Part shown: piece by piece, positions 7,623-14,677 of the stretch
Numbering within the stretch: position 1 is the first letter of the stretch
How the letters are laid out: every line of letters begins with the position of its first letter
From: Chitinophagaceae bacterium
Lineage (GTDB): Bacteria > Bacteroidota > Bacteroidia > Chitinophagales > Chitinophagaceae
Assembly: GCA_025924755.1 (NCBI GenBank)
Contig: JAICHT010000033.1
Coordinates: 1 to 17,744, forward strand
Reading direction: 5' to 3'
DNA: 17,744 nucleotides
Notes under the pieces: model-generated
The model's database searches: none
The model's input: the letters and a program-made list of their open reading frames with translations, nothing else
Told to the model about the DNA's origin: nothing
Program-made: the position numbers and the translations under genes

Positions 7623-9734
7623 TTAAGATATCAGACTCCAAGGGGTTTTTCCTTTCAGTGCTATCAGATAGTATTTTAGCCTCAAATTGTCTGTCGTTTC
7701 CAGTTCCGGATCGCTCTCAATAAGTTGTTCGGCCAGCTTCTTTGCTGTCTCTAAGATAAGCTTATCTTTTATTAAATCCGCTAATTTTAAATTTAATGCG
7801 CCGCTTTGCCGGGTGCCTTCAATATCGCCGGGTCCGCGCAGCTCCAAATCCTTCTCCGAAATCTCAAAACCATTGCTGGTGGAGGTCATGGTTTTAATGC
7901 GCTCTCTTGCATCATTACTTAGTTTAGTGGAGGTCATTAATATGCAATAACTCTTTTCCGCACCACGGCCTACCCTGCCCCGCAACTGGTGCAATTGAGA
8001 CAGTCCAAACTTCTCGGCACTTTCTATAACCATCACGCTGGCATTGGGTACGTTCACGCCTACTTCAATAACCGTGGTTGATACCATGATCTGCGTATCG
8101 CCAGTTACAAAGCGGCGCATATTGGTTTCTTTCTGTTCGGCAGGCTGGCGGCCATGCACCATACTGATCCAATATTGCGGCTCGGCAAAAAAAGCTTTTA
8201 CATTTTCATATCCCTGCATTAAATTTTCATAATCCAGTTTGGCACTTTCTTCTATCAACGGAAAAATAATATATACCTGCCGGCCTTTTTGAATTTCGCT
8301 TTTAATAAAATCCATTACGGCGGTGCGGTGCGTATCGTAGCGGTGTACCGTTGTTATTGGCTGGCGGCCCGGCGGTAATTCGTCCATCACACTGTAATCC
8401 AAATCGCCATAAGCGGTCATTGCCAACGTTCGGGGAATCGGCGTAGCTGTCATCACTAATATGTGTGGCGGGATGACTGCCTTTTTCCATAAGCTGGCCC
8501 GCTGCGCTACACCAAAGCGGTGCTGTTCATCTATTACCGCTAACCCCAGGTTTTTAAATTGAACTACTTCTTCGATGAGTGCATGCGTACCAATGATAAT
8601 AGGCAAAAGACCTTCAGATAATGCTTGTAAAATCTGCTTCCGTTCTGCTGTTTTGGTAGAGCCGGTAAGCAGGCGGATACCTACCGGTAAATCTTTTAAA
8701 TATTCGGTTAAGGAGGCATAGTGCTGCTGCGCCAGTATTTCGGTAGGCGACATTAAACAACATTGAAATCCATTATCAATAGCCAGTAACATTATCAGCA
8801 ACGCCACCATCGTTTTTCCACTGCCCACGTCGCCTTGCAGCAAGCGGTTCATTTGATGGCCGGTAGCCGTATCGGCACGAATTTCTTTAATAACCCTTTT
8901 TTGGGCACCGGTTAATTGAAAGGGTAAATAGCGATGATAAAAAGTATTAAAAAGCTCTCCTACTTTATCAAACACCACTCCTTTTGAATACCGGTGCCGC
9001 TCTGATTTAACCATGGCCAACCGCACCTGCGCTATAAATAATTCTTCAAACTTTAACCGCCGCAAGGCTTGCTCATATTGTTCAGCAGACGCAGGAAAAT
9101 GGATGTATTTGTATGCTTCGTACCGCGATACCAGTTGCACTTTTTTTATAATGGCATCCGGCAGGTTCTCAGGTAAATCTTTTTCGGTGAGTAAGGGAAA
9201 TAAGGCTTGTAACAATTTCGCTATTTGCCGGGCGCCTAAAGCCCGTGCTTTTAGTTTTTCGGTAGTGGAATATACCGGCTCCAGGAAATTCTTTGCACCG
9301 GCTGCCTGGTCTCTTACCAATTCCATTTCCGGATGCACCATTTGCGGCTTACCCATAAAAAAACTGGTACGGCCCGATACAATATATGGTTCGCCTTCTT
9401 TTAGCGTTTTCTCTACCCAGTTAATGCCTTTAAACCAAATCAATTCTATGACGCCGGTATCATCTTTTAAGTATGCCATTAACCGCCGGGCGCTCTTCTC
9501 GCCAATGATTTCAAAATGTTGCAAAATGCCCTGCACCTGTGCAAATTCTACCGCAGCAGTCAAACTACCTATCTTATAAATTTTGGTGCGGTCCAGGTGG
9601 CGGTAAGGAAAATGATGCAGCAGATCGTTGAACGTAAAAATGCCGAGTTCTTTTTTTAAAAGGTCGGCACGCTGCGGCCCTACGCCTTTTAAATACTCAA
9701 TAGGATGCGATAATATGTTGGGTGAAGTAGCGAT
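7623..9734 (-). CDS. recG: ATP-dependent DNA helicase RecG (no conventional start codon in its N-terminal region)
   Basis: RecG remodels stalled replication forks and branched DNA. Numbering from the proposed start at 9734, the 703-residue product matches the usual RecG length of about 700. It shows the wedge/OB region at the N-terminus, Walker A GDVGSGKT (about 301-308), the DEQH box in VIDEQHRFG (D at about 402), TATPIPRT, and the QLHQLRGRVGRG motif VI followed by the C-terminal RecG region. The first conventional in-frame start is TTG at 9563, but homologous sequence clearly continues upstream of it: HPIEYLKGVGPQRADLLKKE and FTFNDLLHHFPYRHLDRTK are standard RecG N-terminal phrases. Between the in-frame TAA at 9758-9756 and these phrases there is no ATG, GTG or TTG. 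I place the start at ATC (9734-9732, reading I/M-ATSPNILSHPIEYLKG) because of the length match. A one-base indel is the alternative (see findings). It follows the glycosyltransferase gene after about 47 bases. Confidence 0.88.
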   Translation of the reverse strand: MATSPNILSHPIEYLKGVGPQRADLLKKELGIFTFNDLLHHFPYRHLDRTKIYKIGSLTAAVEFAQVQGILQHFEIIGEKSARRLMAYLKDDTGVIELIWFKGINWVEKTLKEGEPYIVSGRTSFFMGKPQMVHPEMELVRDQAAGAKNFLEPVYSTTEKLKARALGARQIAKLLQALFPLLTEKDLPENLPDAIIKKVQLVSRYEAYKYIHFPASAEQYEQALRRLKFEELFIAQVRLAMVKSERHRYSKGVVFDKVGELFNTFYHRYLPFQLTGAQKRVIKEIRADTATGHQMNRLLQGDVGSGKTMVALLIMLLAIDNGFQCCLMSPTEILAQQHYASLTEYLKDLPVGIRLLTGSTKTAERKQILQALSEGLLPIIIGTHALIEEVVQFKNLGLAVIDEQHRFGVAQRASLWKKAVIPPHILVMTATPIPRTLAMTAYGDLDYSVMDELPPGRQPITTVHRYDTHRTAVMDFIKSEIQKGRQVYIIFPLIEESAKLDYENLMQGYENVKAFFAEPQYWISMVHGRQPAEQKETNMRRFVTGDTQIMVSTTVIEVGVNVPNASVMVIESAEKFGLSQLHQLRGRVGRGAEKSYCILMTSTKLSNDARERIKTMTSTSNGFEISEKDLELRGPGDIEGTRQSGALNLKLADLIKDKLILETAKKLAEQLIESDPELETTDNLRLKYYLIALKGKTPWSLIS

Positions 9735-9781
9735 GGAAAAAGCTTTGCAACAAATTTAAGTGATACAACGGTTTCATATTG

Positions 9782-10942
9782 CTACAATTGCCTTTGTGCT
9801 TTTGGCCATAGAACGGTTGTAGTATGAAAGTAGTATTGCACCATTCCTTTTAGCATGCAATAATTCATAAATAAAAAATAAAACGGCACGGAAGTTAGTA
9901 CCAGCGCCTTATTAAAAACAGCCAGCCGCCAGCCTACACCCGCCAATACATACAATATCATTTGTAATATGAAAAGAACCTGGTAAAATGCACCGGCACC
10001 CATGCCTGCTAATAGCAGATTGCACAAAAAAACAAGTGCGATGGCAGCAGGGCATATTACCCATCGCAACCACCGGCGCGATAAAAGCTGAAAGGCTAAT
10101 ACCGGTTTATTTAAAATAGTTGAAAAAGAAAGTTTTCTCAATGCCTGAAACGCACCGGCCGCAATCCGCACTTTTCGGTTTTGTTCTTCTGCCAATGATA
10201 TGCTGGGCTTTTCCATAGCAAAAGCTAAAGGCTCATACGCAATTTTATATCCCTTTATGCAAACGTTTATAGAAAGCATCAGGTCGTCTAAAATAATGTC
10301 ATCTTCTAAAGGTGTATATAATGAACTGCGCATAGCAAACAGTTCGCCGGCTGCGCCAGTGAGGGTGCCCATATCAGCATCCCGTTTTTTCATAAACGAT
10401 TCGTATTGCCAATACCAGCTTTCGGCCATTCCAATACCCGCCTGTGTAGCAACAATCTTCTTTTCTCCTGCCACGGCGCCTACTTTTTTGTCGGTAAAAT
10501 GAACCATCATCTTTTTAATACACAATTCATTCAATATCGTATTGGCATCAGTAAAAATTACAAAAGGAGTTTGCACATACTGCATCGCCCGGTTCAAGGC
10601 GGCCGATTTCCCCCTCCGGTCCGGTTGGTGCAAGGTTGTTATTTGTGTAAAAGTTTGCAGAATAGATAAAGACCTGTCGGTAGAGCCATCTGCCACTATT
10701 ATAATTTTCAATTTCCCGGGCGGATAATCAAGGCCCAATGTATTTTGTATTTTTTGTGCAAGTACGTTTTCTTCATTATAGCTGGCAACTACTATGGTGA
10801 CTCCCGGCCAATCCCCGTCAACGTTTTCAGGATGTCTTTTTTGTTTAAATAAACCCACCATCCATAGCAGCAACCCATATCCTGCATAGCAATAAAACAA
10901 TACAAAAGTACCCACCCAAAAAATAAGTTTCAGCCCTGTCAT
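9782..10942 (-). CDS. Membrane-bound family 2 glycosyltransferase
   Basis: The product has 386 residues. One N-terminal membrane segment (about 5-32) precedes a GT-A domain: VTIVVASYNEENVLAQKI (about 48-65), the nucleotide-sugar Asp in IIVADGSTDRS (D85), the metal-binding acidic site in FVIFTDANTIL (D132), the acceptor-side acidic cluster EDDIILDD (213-220), and a QxxR-type motif in EEQNRKVR (about 252-259). Two to three further membrane segments fill about 295-365. This is the layout of processive or polyprenyl-linked GT2 enzymes of the hyaluronan/chitin/cellulose synthase type, acting at the inner membrane. The sugar and acceptor cannot be deduced. The canonical Q-x-x-R-W Trp is not present (QNRKVR), which argues for caution about processivity. 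No other polysaccharide genes are nearby; recG follows on the same strand. ATG at 10942 is the start. Confidence 0.85.
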   Translation of the reverse strand: MTGLKLIFWVGTFVLFYCYAGYGLLLWMVGLFKQKRHPENVDGDWPGVTIVVASYNEENVLAQKIQNTLGLDYPPGKLKIIIVADGSTDRSLSILQTFTQITTLHQPDRRGKSAALNRAMQYVQTPFVIFTDANTILNELCIKKMMVHFTDKKVGAVAGEKKIVATQAGIGMAESWYWQYESFMKKRDADMGTLTGAAGELFAMRSSLYTPLEDDIILDDLMLSINVCIKGYKIAYEPLAFAMEKPSISLAEEQNRKVRIAAGAFQALRKLSFSTILNKPVLAFQLLSRRWLRWVICPAAIALVFLCNLLLAGMGAGAFYQVLFILQMILYVLAGVGWRLAVFNKALVLTSVPFYFLFMNYCMLKGMVQYYFHTTTVLWPKAQRQL

Positions 10943-11031
10943 TCTTCAGCAAATTAATAAGTTGTTTTTATCGGTTCTAAAGCCATTTTTAAGTAAACGT
11001 TGGCAAAAAAGAACAATACTGGCACATTTTT

Positions 11032-11064
11032 TTTGAAATCTTCTTTTTTCATAGTATACATTTG
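11032..11064 (+). promoter_or_regulatory. Promoter of the arginine biosynthesis operon
   Basis: TTTG at 11032-11035 and TACATTTG at 11057-11064 are separated by 21 bases. This matches the Bacteroidota housekeeping promoter (-33 TTTG, -7 TAnnTTTG, spacing near 20). The transcription start would fall at about 11069-11073, leaving a leader of about 180 bases before the ATG at 11252. No E. coli-style ARG box was recognised around it. Confidence 0.6.
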
Positions 11065-11139
11065 CAATACATTTTAAATTGAAAGCACACACACATACTA
11101 AACATTTTGTTTTTTACGCATTGCTAACCTCGGGTATTT

Positions 11140-11208
11140 ATGCCGTGTGCTTCGATGTGTTCCGGTATCTGGCAAGACGACCCCTGTGCTGATAGGACGA
11201 GCCGCTAA
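11140..11208 (+). CDS. Putative 22-residue leader peptide of the arginine operon
   Basis: This is an ATG-initiated frame of 22 codons followed by TAA, lying in the 5' leader after the predicted promoter and before the first operon gene. The peptide starts MPCASMCSGIW and ends ADRTSR, so two of its last four residues are arginine (AGG and CGC), next to the stop. The Arg codons and the stop fall in and just after the 5' arm of the hairpin at 11189-11224. A ribosome stalled at these codons would therefore affect its folding, the geometry expected of an attenuator. It also has three Cys codons, there is no run of Arg codons, and no clear ribosome binding site precedes it. Translation is unproven, and a chance ORF of this size is common. 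Confidence 0.3.
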   Translation: MPCASMCSGIWQDDPCADRTSR

Positions 11209-11224
11209 CCAAGGCCCCTATCAG
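11189..11224 (+). promoter_or_regulatory. Leader hairpin upstream of the arginine operon
   Basis: CTGATAGG (11189-11196) and CCTATCAG (11217-11224) form a perfect 8-bp stem, extendable by two G-U pairs at the base. A 20-base loop contains a small GCC/GGC inner stem. No U-run follows, so it is not a typical intrinsic terminator. It ends 27 bases before the ATG at 11252 and 63 before the alternative GTG at 11288. It could act on translation initiation, in attenuation together with the leader ORF, or as a protein binding site. Confidence 0.5.
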
Positions 11225-11251
11225 TGAAGTTTCGCCGCCGCAATACTTTCT

Positions 11252-11986
11252 ATGGATTGGTTATCCTGTTTTACAAATTTTTACAACGTGGACAATCACA
11301 ATATTATCGTGAGGGTAGCTAGTCCTGCCGATAAAGTTTATTCTGAAATGATCACTTCCGAAATGGAAGCTTCTGCCAAGGCCCGGGGAACCGGTATAGC
11401 TAAAAGGTCTCCCGATTATATCACTAAAAAAATGGAGGAAGGCAAAGCTGTAATAGCATTAACAGATACTGGCAGCTGGGTAGGTTTTTGTTATATAGAA
11501 ACCTGGGAAGGTGAATATGTAGCCAACTCCGGATTAATTGTAGCGCCGGAATACCGGAAAAGCGGCGTAGCCAAATCCATTAAGCAAAAAGTATTTCAAC
11601 TTAGCCGCGAACGTTATCCCAATGCAAAAATATTTGGTTTAACTACCGGTTTGGCCGTAATGAAAATCAATAGCGATTTGGGTTATGAGCCGGTCACCTA
11701 TTCCGAGCTGACACAGGACGAAACTTTTTGGGCCGGTTGCAAAAGCTGTGTGAACTATGATATCTTAATGAGCAAAGAGCGAAAGAATTGTTTATGCACC
11801 GCTATGCTGTACGACCCGAAAGACCATTACGAACCCACTGAAACCAAAGAATATTTCGAGAAAAAATCAAAGGTATATGAGCGGCTGATCCAGCTAAAGC
11901 AAAGCAGGTTTCTTAGTCGTTTAAGAAAGTTCCAAAGCAATCCGGTTAAATTAAAATCCGTTTTATTTAATCTTCTCAACTTTTAA
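11252..11986 (+). CDS. GNAT-family N-acyltransferase, probable glutamate N-acylating enzyme of the arginine operon
   Basis: The product has 244 residues. The GNAT core runs from about IIVRVASP (18-25) to about 155. The acyl-CoA pyrophosphate loop region is VAPEYRKSGVAKSIK (about 97-111), a variant of the R/Q-x-x-G-x-G/A signature, and beta4 is NSGLIV. The tail contains C163-x2-C166 and C180-x-C182, followed by a basic helical end. The gene is first in the operon, 3 bases before argG. No argA, argJ or argO-type gene is seen, so this enzyme is the natural candidate for making N-acetyl- or N-succinylglutamate from glutamate and the acyl-CoA. That role is inferred from context and from the recurring association of such GNAT genes with argG in Bacteroidota. 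The start is uncertain: ATG at 11252 or GTG at 11288. The latter gives a product starting near M-DNHNIIVRVA, which looks more like a family N-terminus. Neither has a clear Shine-Dalgarno sequence. Confidence 0.8.
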   Translation: MDWLSCFTNFYNVDNHNIIVRVASPADKVYSEMITSEMEASAKARGTGIAKRSPDYITKKMEEGKAVIALTDTGSWVGFCYIETWEGEYVANSGLIVAPEYRKSGVAKSIKQKVFQLSRERYPNAKIFGLTTGLAVMKINSDLGYEPVTYSELTQDETFWAGCKSCVNYDILMSKERKNCLCTAMLYDPKDHYEPTETKEYFEKKSKVYERLIQLKQSRFLSRLRKFQSNPVKLKSVLFNLLNF

Positions 11987-11989
11987 AGA

Positions 11990-13210
11990 ATGAATGGTAA
12001 AAAAATAGTAGTACTGGGCTTTAGTGGCGGATTGGACACTTCATACTGTGCAAAATATTTAAGCGATGAAATGGAATATGAAGTACACAGTATTATTGTT
12101 AATACGGGTGGTTTTAGCGAAAAAGAATTGAAAGAAATAGAAGCCCACGCTTACAAGCTGGGTGTAAAAACGCATACTACGGTAGATGCCGTAAAAGGAT
12201 ATTACGACCAGATAGTTAAATACCTTATCTATGGCAATGTTTTAAAAAATAATACGTACCCGCTAAGCGTAAGTGCCGAACGGTTGAGCCAGGCATTGCA
12301 TATAGCCGAACATGCCAAAAGGCTGAACGCAGATGCCGTGGCCCATGGCAGTACCGGCGCCGGAAACGACCAGGTTCGGTTTGATATGATTTTTCATATT
12401 ATGATTCCCGGAGTAGAAATTATTACGCCTATACGCGATATGAGTTTGAGCCGCCAGCAGGAAATTGATTACCTGCAAAGCAAAGGTGTAGAAATGAATT
12501 TTGCCAAGGCGGTATATTCGATCAATAAGGGTTTGTGGGGCACCAGCGTAGGCGGAAAAGAAACACTCCAATCGAAAGGAATATTGCCCGAAGAAGCCTG
12601 GCCTACGCAGGTAACAAAAACCGGAAGTGAAGAAGTAATTCTGCACTTTGAAAAAGGTGAATTGAAAAAAATAAATCAGCAGGTTTTCAATCATCCTGCC
12701 GAAGCCATACAACATTTGCAAACAATAGCAGGCCCATATGGCATTGGCAGGGATATAAATGTAGGCGATACCATTATCGGTATAAAAGGTCGCGTGGGGT
12801 TTGAAGCTGCCGCACCTATGGTTATTTTAAAAGCACATCATGCATTGGAAAAACATGTGTTAAGCAAATGGCAGCTGGCCTGGAAAGATCAACTGGCACA
12901 ATTTTATGGCAACTGGCTGCACGAAGGACAGATTCTAGATCCGGTAATGCGTAATATAGAAGCGTTTCTGGAAAGTTCGCAGCAAGCCGTAACCGGCGAT
13001 GTGTTTGTGCAATTACTGCCGTATCGTTTCCAGGTTGCAGGTATTGAATCTCCATATGATTTAATGAGCAGCAAGTTTGGGAAATATGGAGAGATGAATA
13101 CCGGGTGGAGCGGCGAAGATGTACGGGGCTTCAGCAAGATATTTGGCAATCAAACTTCTATTTATTACCAGGTAAAGGAAAGCGCTGAAACCCAAGCGCA
13201 AGACACTTAA
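11990..13210 (+). CDS. argG: Argininosuccinate synthase
   Basis: This enzyme joins citrulline and aspartate, using ATP, to give argininosuccinate, the penultimate intermediate of arginine synthesis. It acts in the cytoplasm. The 406-residue product has the usual length. The ATP-pyrophosphatase loop SGGLDTS is at residues 12-18, and the citrulline/aspartate-binding region AHGSTGAGNDQVRFD is at 118-132 (the widely seen form is AHGCTGKGNDQVRFE, so C-to-S and K-to-A changes are present). The C-terminal part includes STSVGG-like GTSVGGKE and the terminal region PYDLMSSKFGKYGE. It starts 3 bases after the GNAT stop, implying translational coupling, and is followed by the cupin gene after 31 bases. 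The gene for the last step, argH, is not in this window. Confidence 0.96.
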   Translation: MNGKKIVVLGFSGGLDTSYCAKYLSDEMEYEVHSIIVNTGGFSEKELKEIEAHAYKLGVKTHTTVDAVKGYYDQIVKYLIYGNVLKNNTYPLSVSAERLSQALHIAEHAKRLNADAVAHGSTGAGNDQVRFDMIFHIMIPGVEIITPIRDMSLSRQQEIDYLQSKGVEMNFAKAVYSINKGLWGTSVGGKETLQSKGILPEEAWPTQVTKTGSEEVILHFEKGELKKINQQVFNHPAEAIQHLQTIAGPYGIGRDINVGDTIIGIKGRVGFEAAAPMVILKAHHALEKHVLSKWQLAWKDQLAQFYGNWLHEGQILDPVMRNIEAFLESSQQAVTGDVFVQLLPYRFQVAGIESPYDLMSSKFGKYGEMNTGWSGEDVRGFSKIFGNQTSIYYQVKESAETQAQDT

Positions 13211-13241
13211 TTTCTAAGCATCCGGCATCAAACAAATCATA

Positions 13242-13589
13242 ATGAGAGTAGTATCAAAAGACAATTCCTTAAAGCATTACAAATGGGGCAATCAGTGCGA
13301 TGGATGGAACCTGGTAGATGAAAATTCTTTATCAGTAAAGCAGGAAAAAATGCCGGCGGGTACGTCAGAAACGAAACACTATCATCAATATGCCCAACAA
13401 TTTTTTTATATTTTGAAAGGAGCTGCTTCTTTTGAAACGGCACATTCAACAATTGATGTACAAGCCGGTGAAGGGTTACACATACCAGCCGGCACTCAGC
13501 ATAAAATCATTAATAATACGGTAGCAGATGTAGACTTTATCGTATGCTCGCAACCTGCTACAAATAACGACCGTATTAATTGCGAATAA
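13242..13589 (+). CDS. Cupin-domain protein inside the arginine operon
   Basis: The product has 115 residues and is a single small cupin barrel. Motif 1 is G-TSETK-HYH-QYAQ-Q-FFYILK-G: metal-ligand histidines at 46 and 48, with Gln (about 53) at the usual Glu position, a common variant in QFFYVL-type cupins. Motif 2 is GEGLHIPAGTQHKIINN, with the third His at 87. It is predicted to be cytoplasmic, with no signal peptide. Small cupins of this kind can be isomerases, dioxygenases, sugar-binding or regulatory proteins; the sequence does not say which. It sits between argG (31 bases upstream) and argC (15 bases downstream), so it is co-transcribed with arginine biosynthesis, which is the only clue to its role. 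The Arg-pathway relevance is inference; it may simply have been inserted there. Confidence 0.88.
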   Translation: MRVVSKDNSLKHYKWGNQCDGWNLVDENSLSVKQEKMPAGTSETKHYHQYAQQFFYILKGAASFETAHSTIDVQAGEGLHIPAGTQHKIINNTVADVDFIVCSQPATNNDRINCE

Positions 13590-13604
13590 CTACTTTATCA
13601 GCCG

Positions 13605-14651
13605 ATGGAAAAAATTTCAGATCATACTAAGTTTCCCAACTCTTCTTTAGGCAACAAAAGCATCAAAGCAGGTATAGTGGGCGGTGCAGGATATACCGGT
13701 GGCGAATTGATTCGCTTATTAATTCATCATCCTTCCGTATCCTTGTCTTTTATCAACAGTCGCAGTCATGCCTCCCAGCCTGTTTACACCGTTCACCAGG
13801 ATTTAATTGGCGAAACAGATTTGTATTTTTCTGATAAGCTGCTAAATGATATTGATGTTTTATTTCTATGTGTAGGACATGGAGAAGCCAAAAAATTTCT
13901 TACTGAAAATACCATATCGGAGTCAGTTAAAATAATTGATTTATCGCAGGACTTCCGCTTGTCTGCTCATGCACAATTTCAAAACCGCAGCTTTGTATAT
14001 GGCCTGCCCGAATTAAATAAAAAACAGATTACAACAGCCGGCAATATTGCCAATCCCGGATGTTTTGCCACTGCTATTCAACTTGGATTGTTGCCATTGG
14101 CAAAAGCAGGTTTGCTTACAAATGTATATACCACGGGTATTACGGGCTCTACCGGTGCCGGACAAAGCCTTTCGGCCACATCGCATTTCTCGTGGAGAGC
14201 AAATAATATACAGGCCTACAAAACATTAACGCATCAGCATTTAAATGAGATATATCAATCACTTCATCAGCTACAGCAAAGCTTTTCAAGTGACCCATCA
14301 ACTAACGGAGCTATTAATTTTGTTCCCTGGCGGGGCGATTTCACAAGAGGCATTTTTGTAAGTTCACAATTACACACTGACTGGAGCGAAAAAAATTTGT
14401 TGCAACTGTATACTGATTTTTACCAGCAACATCCATTTACTTTTATAAGCAACGAACCGATTTTTTTAAAGCAGGTAGTAAATACCAATAAATGCATTAT
14501 ACAATTAGAGAAAGTTGGCGACCATTTAGTAGTGCATTCTGCTGTTGATAACTTATTGAAAGGCGCCAGCGGACAAGCTTTGCAAAACATGAACCTGATG
14601 TTTGGTTTGGATGAATGTGCGGGACTGAATTTGAAAGCAAATTATTTTTAA
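13605..14651 (+). CDS. argC: N-acetyl-gamma-glutamyl-phosphate reductase (acyl group may be acetyl or succinyl)
   Basis: This NADPH-dependent enzyme reduces N-acylglutamyl phosphate to N-acylglutamate semialdehyde, the third step of the acylated ornithine route. The product has 348 residues. The Rossmann motif GIVGGAGYTGGELIRLL lies at about 23-39, the catalytic Cys153 is in ANPGCFATAIQLGLLPL, and the family signature GSTGAG appears shortly after. The C-terminal dimerisation part includes DNLLKGASGQALQNMN (near 322-337), also typical. About 20 residues precede the Rossmann strand, slightly more than usual; the ATG at 13605 is used because it is the only ATG upstream of the domain. It lies 15 bases after the cupin gene and is followed by argD after 26 bases. 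Confidence 0.95.
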   Translation: MEKISDHTKFPNSSLGNKSIKAGIVGGAGYTGGELIRLLIHHPSVSLSFINSRSHASQPVYTVHQDLIGETDLYFSDKLLNDIDVLFLCVGHGEAKKFLTENTISESVKIIDLSQDFRLSAHAQFQNRSFVYGLPELNKKQITTAGNIANPGCFATAIQLGLLPLAKAGLLTNVYTTGITGSTGAGQSLSATSHFSWRANNIQAYKTLTHQHLNEIYQSLHQLQQSFSSDPSTNGAINFVPWRGDFTRGIFVSSQLHTDWSEKNLLQLYTDFYQQHPFTFISNEPIFLKQVVNTNKCIIQLEKVGDHLVVHSAVDNLLKGASGQALQNMNLMFGLDECAGLNLKANYF

Positions 14652-14677
14652 ACAATAAATTCCTTATAAGGAAACTT

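Larger units (their letters stand above)
10943..11251. other. Divergent intergenic region with the arginine-operon promoter and leader
   Basis: These 309 bases separate the minus-strand glycosyltransferase gene from the plus-strand arginine operon. The half next to the glycosyltransferase is AT-rich, and I found no TAnnTTTG match directed toward that gene. The right half holds a plus-strand promoter (11032-11064), a short leader ORF (11140-11208) and a hairpin (11189-11224), each listed separately. Composition changes sharply at about 11130 from AT-rich to GC-rich, which is unusual for spacer DNA here and suggests a structured RNA leader. Confidence 0.6.

Noticed and set aside
9013..9579. 188-codon plus-strand frame opposite recG
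   Set aside because: It is antisense to strongly conserved RecG sequence, has no recognisable motif, and its length is explained by the codon use of the real gene.
11189..11251. Classical intrinsic terminator or known riboswitch in the arginine leader
   Set aside because: The hairpin has no following U-run, and I recognise none of the consensus cores of known riboswitch classes. I therefore describe it only as a structured leader.
14615..14677. Upstream ATG giving ArgD 21 extra residues
   Set aside because: It would overlap the end of argC and encodes residues unlike an ArgD N-terminus. The ATG at 14678 has an AAGGA sequence at the right distance.
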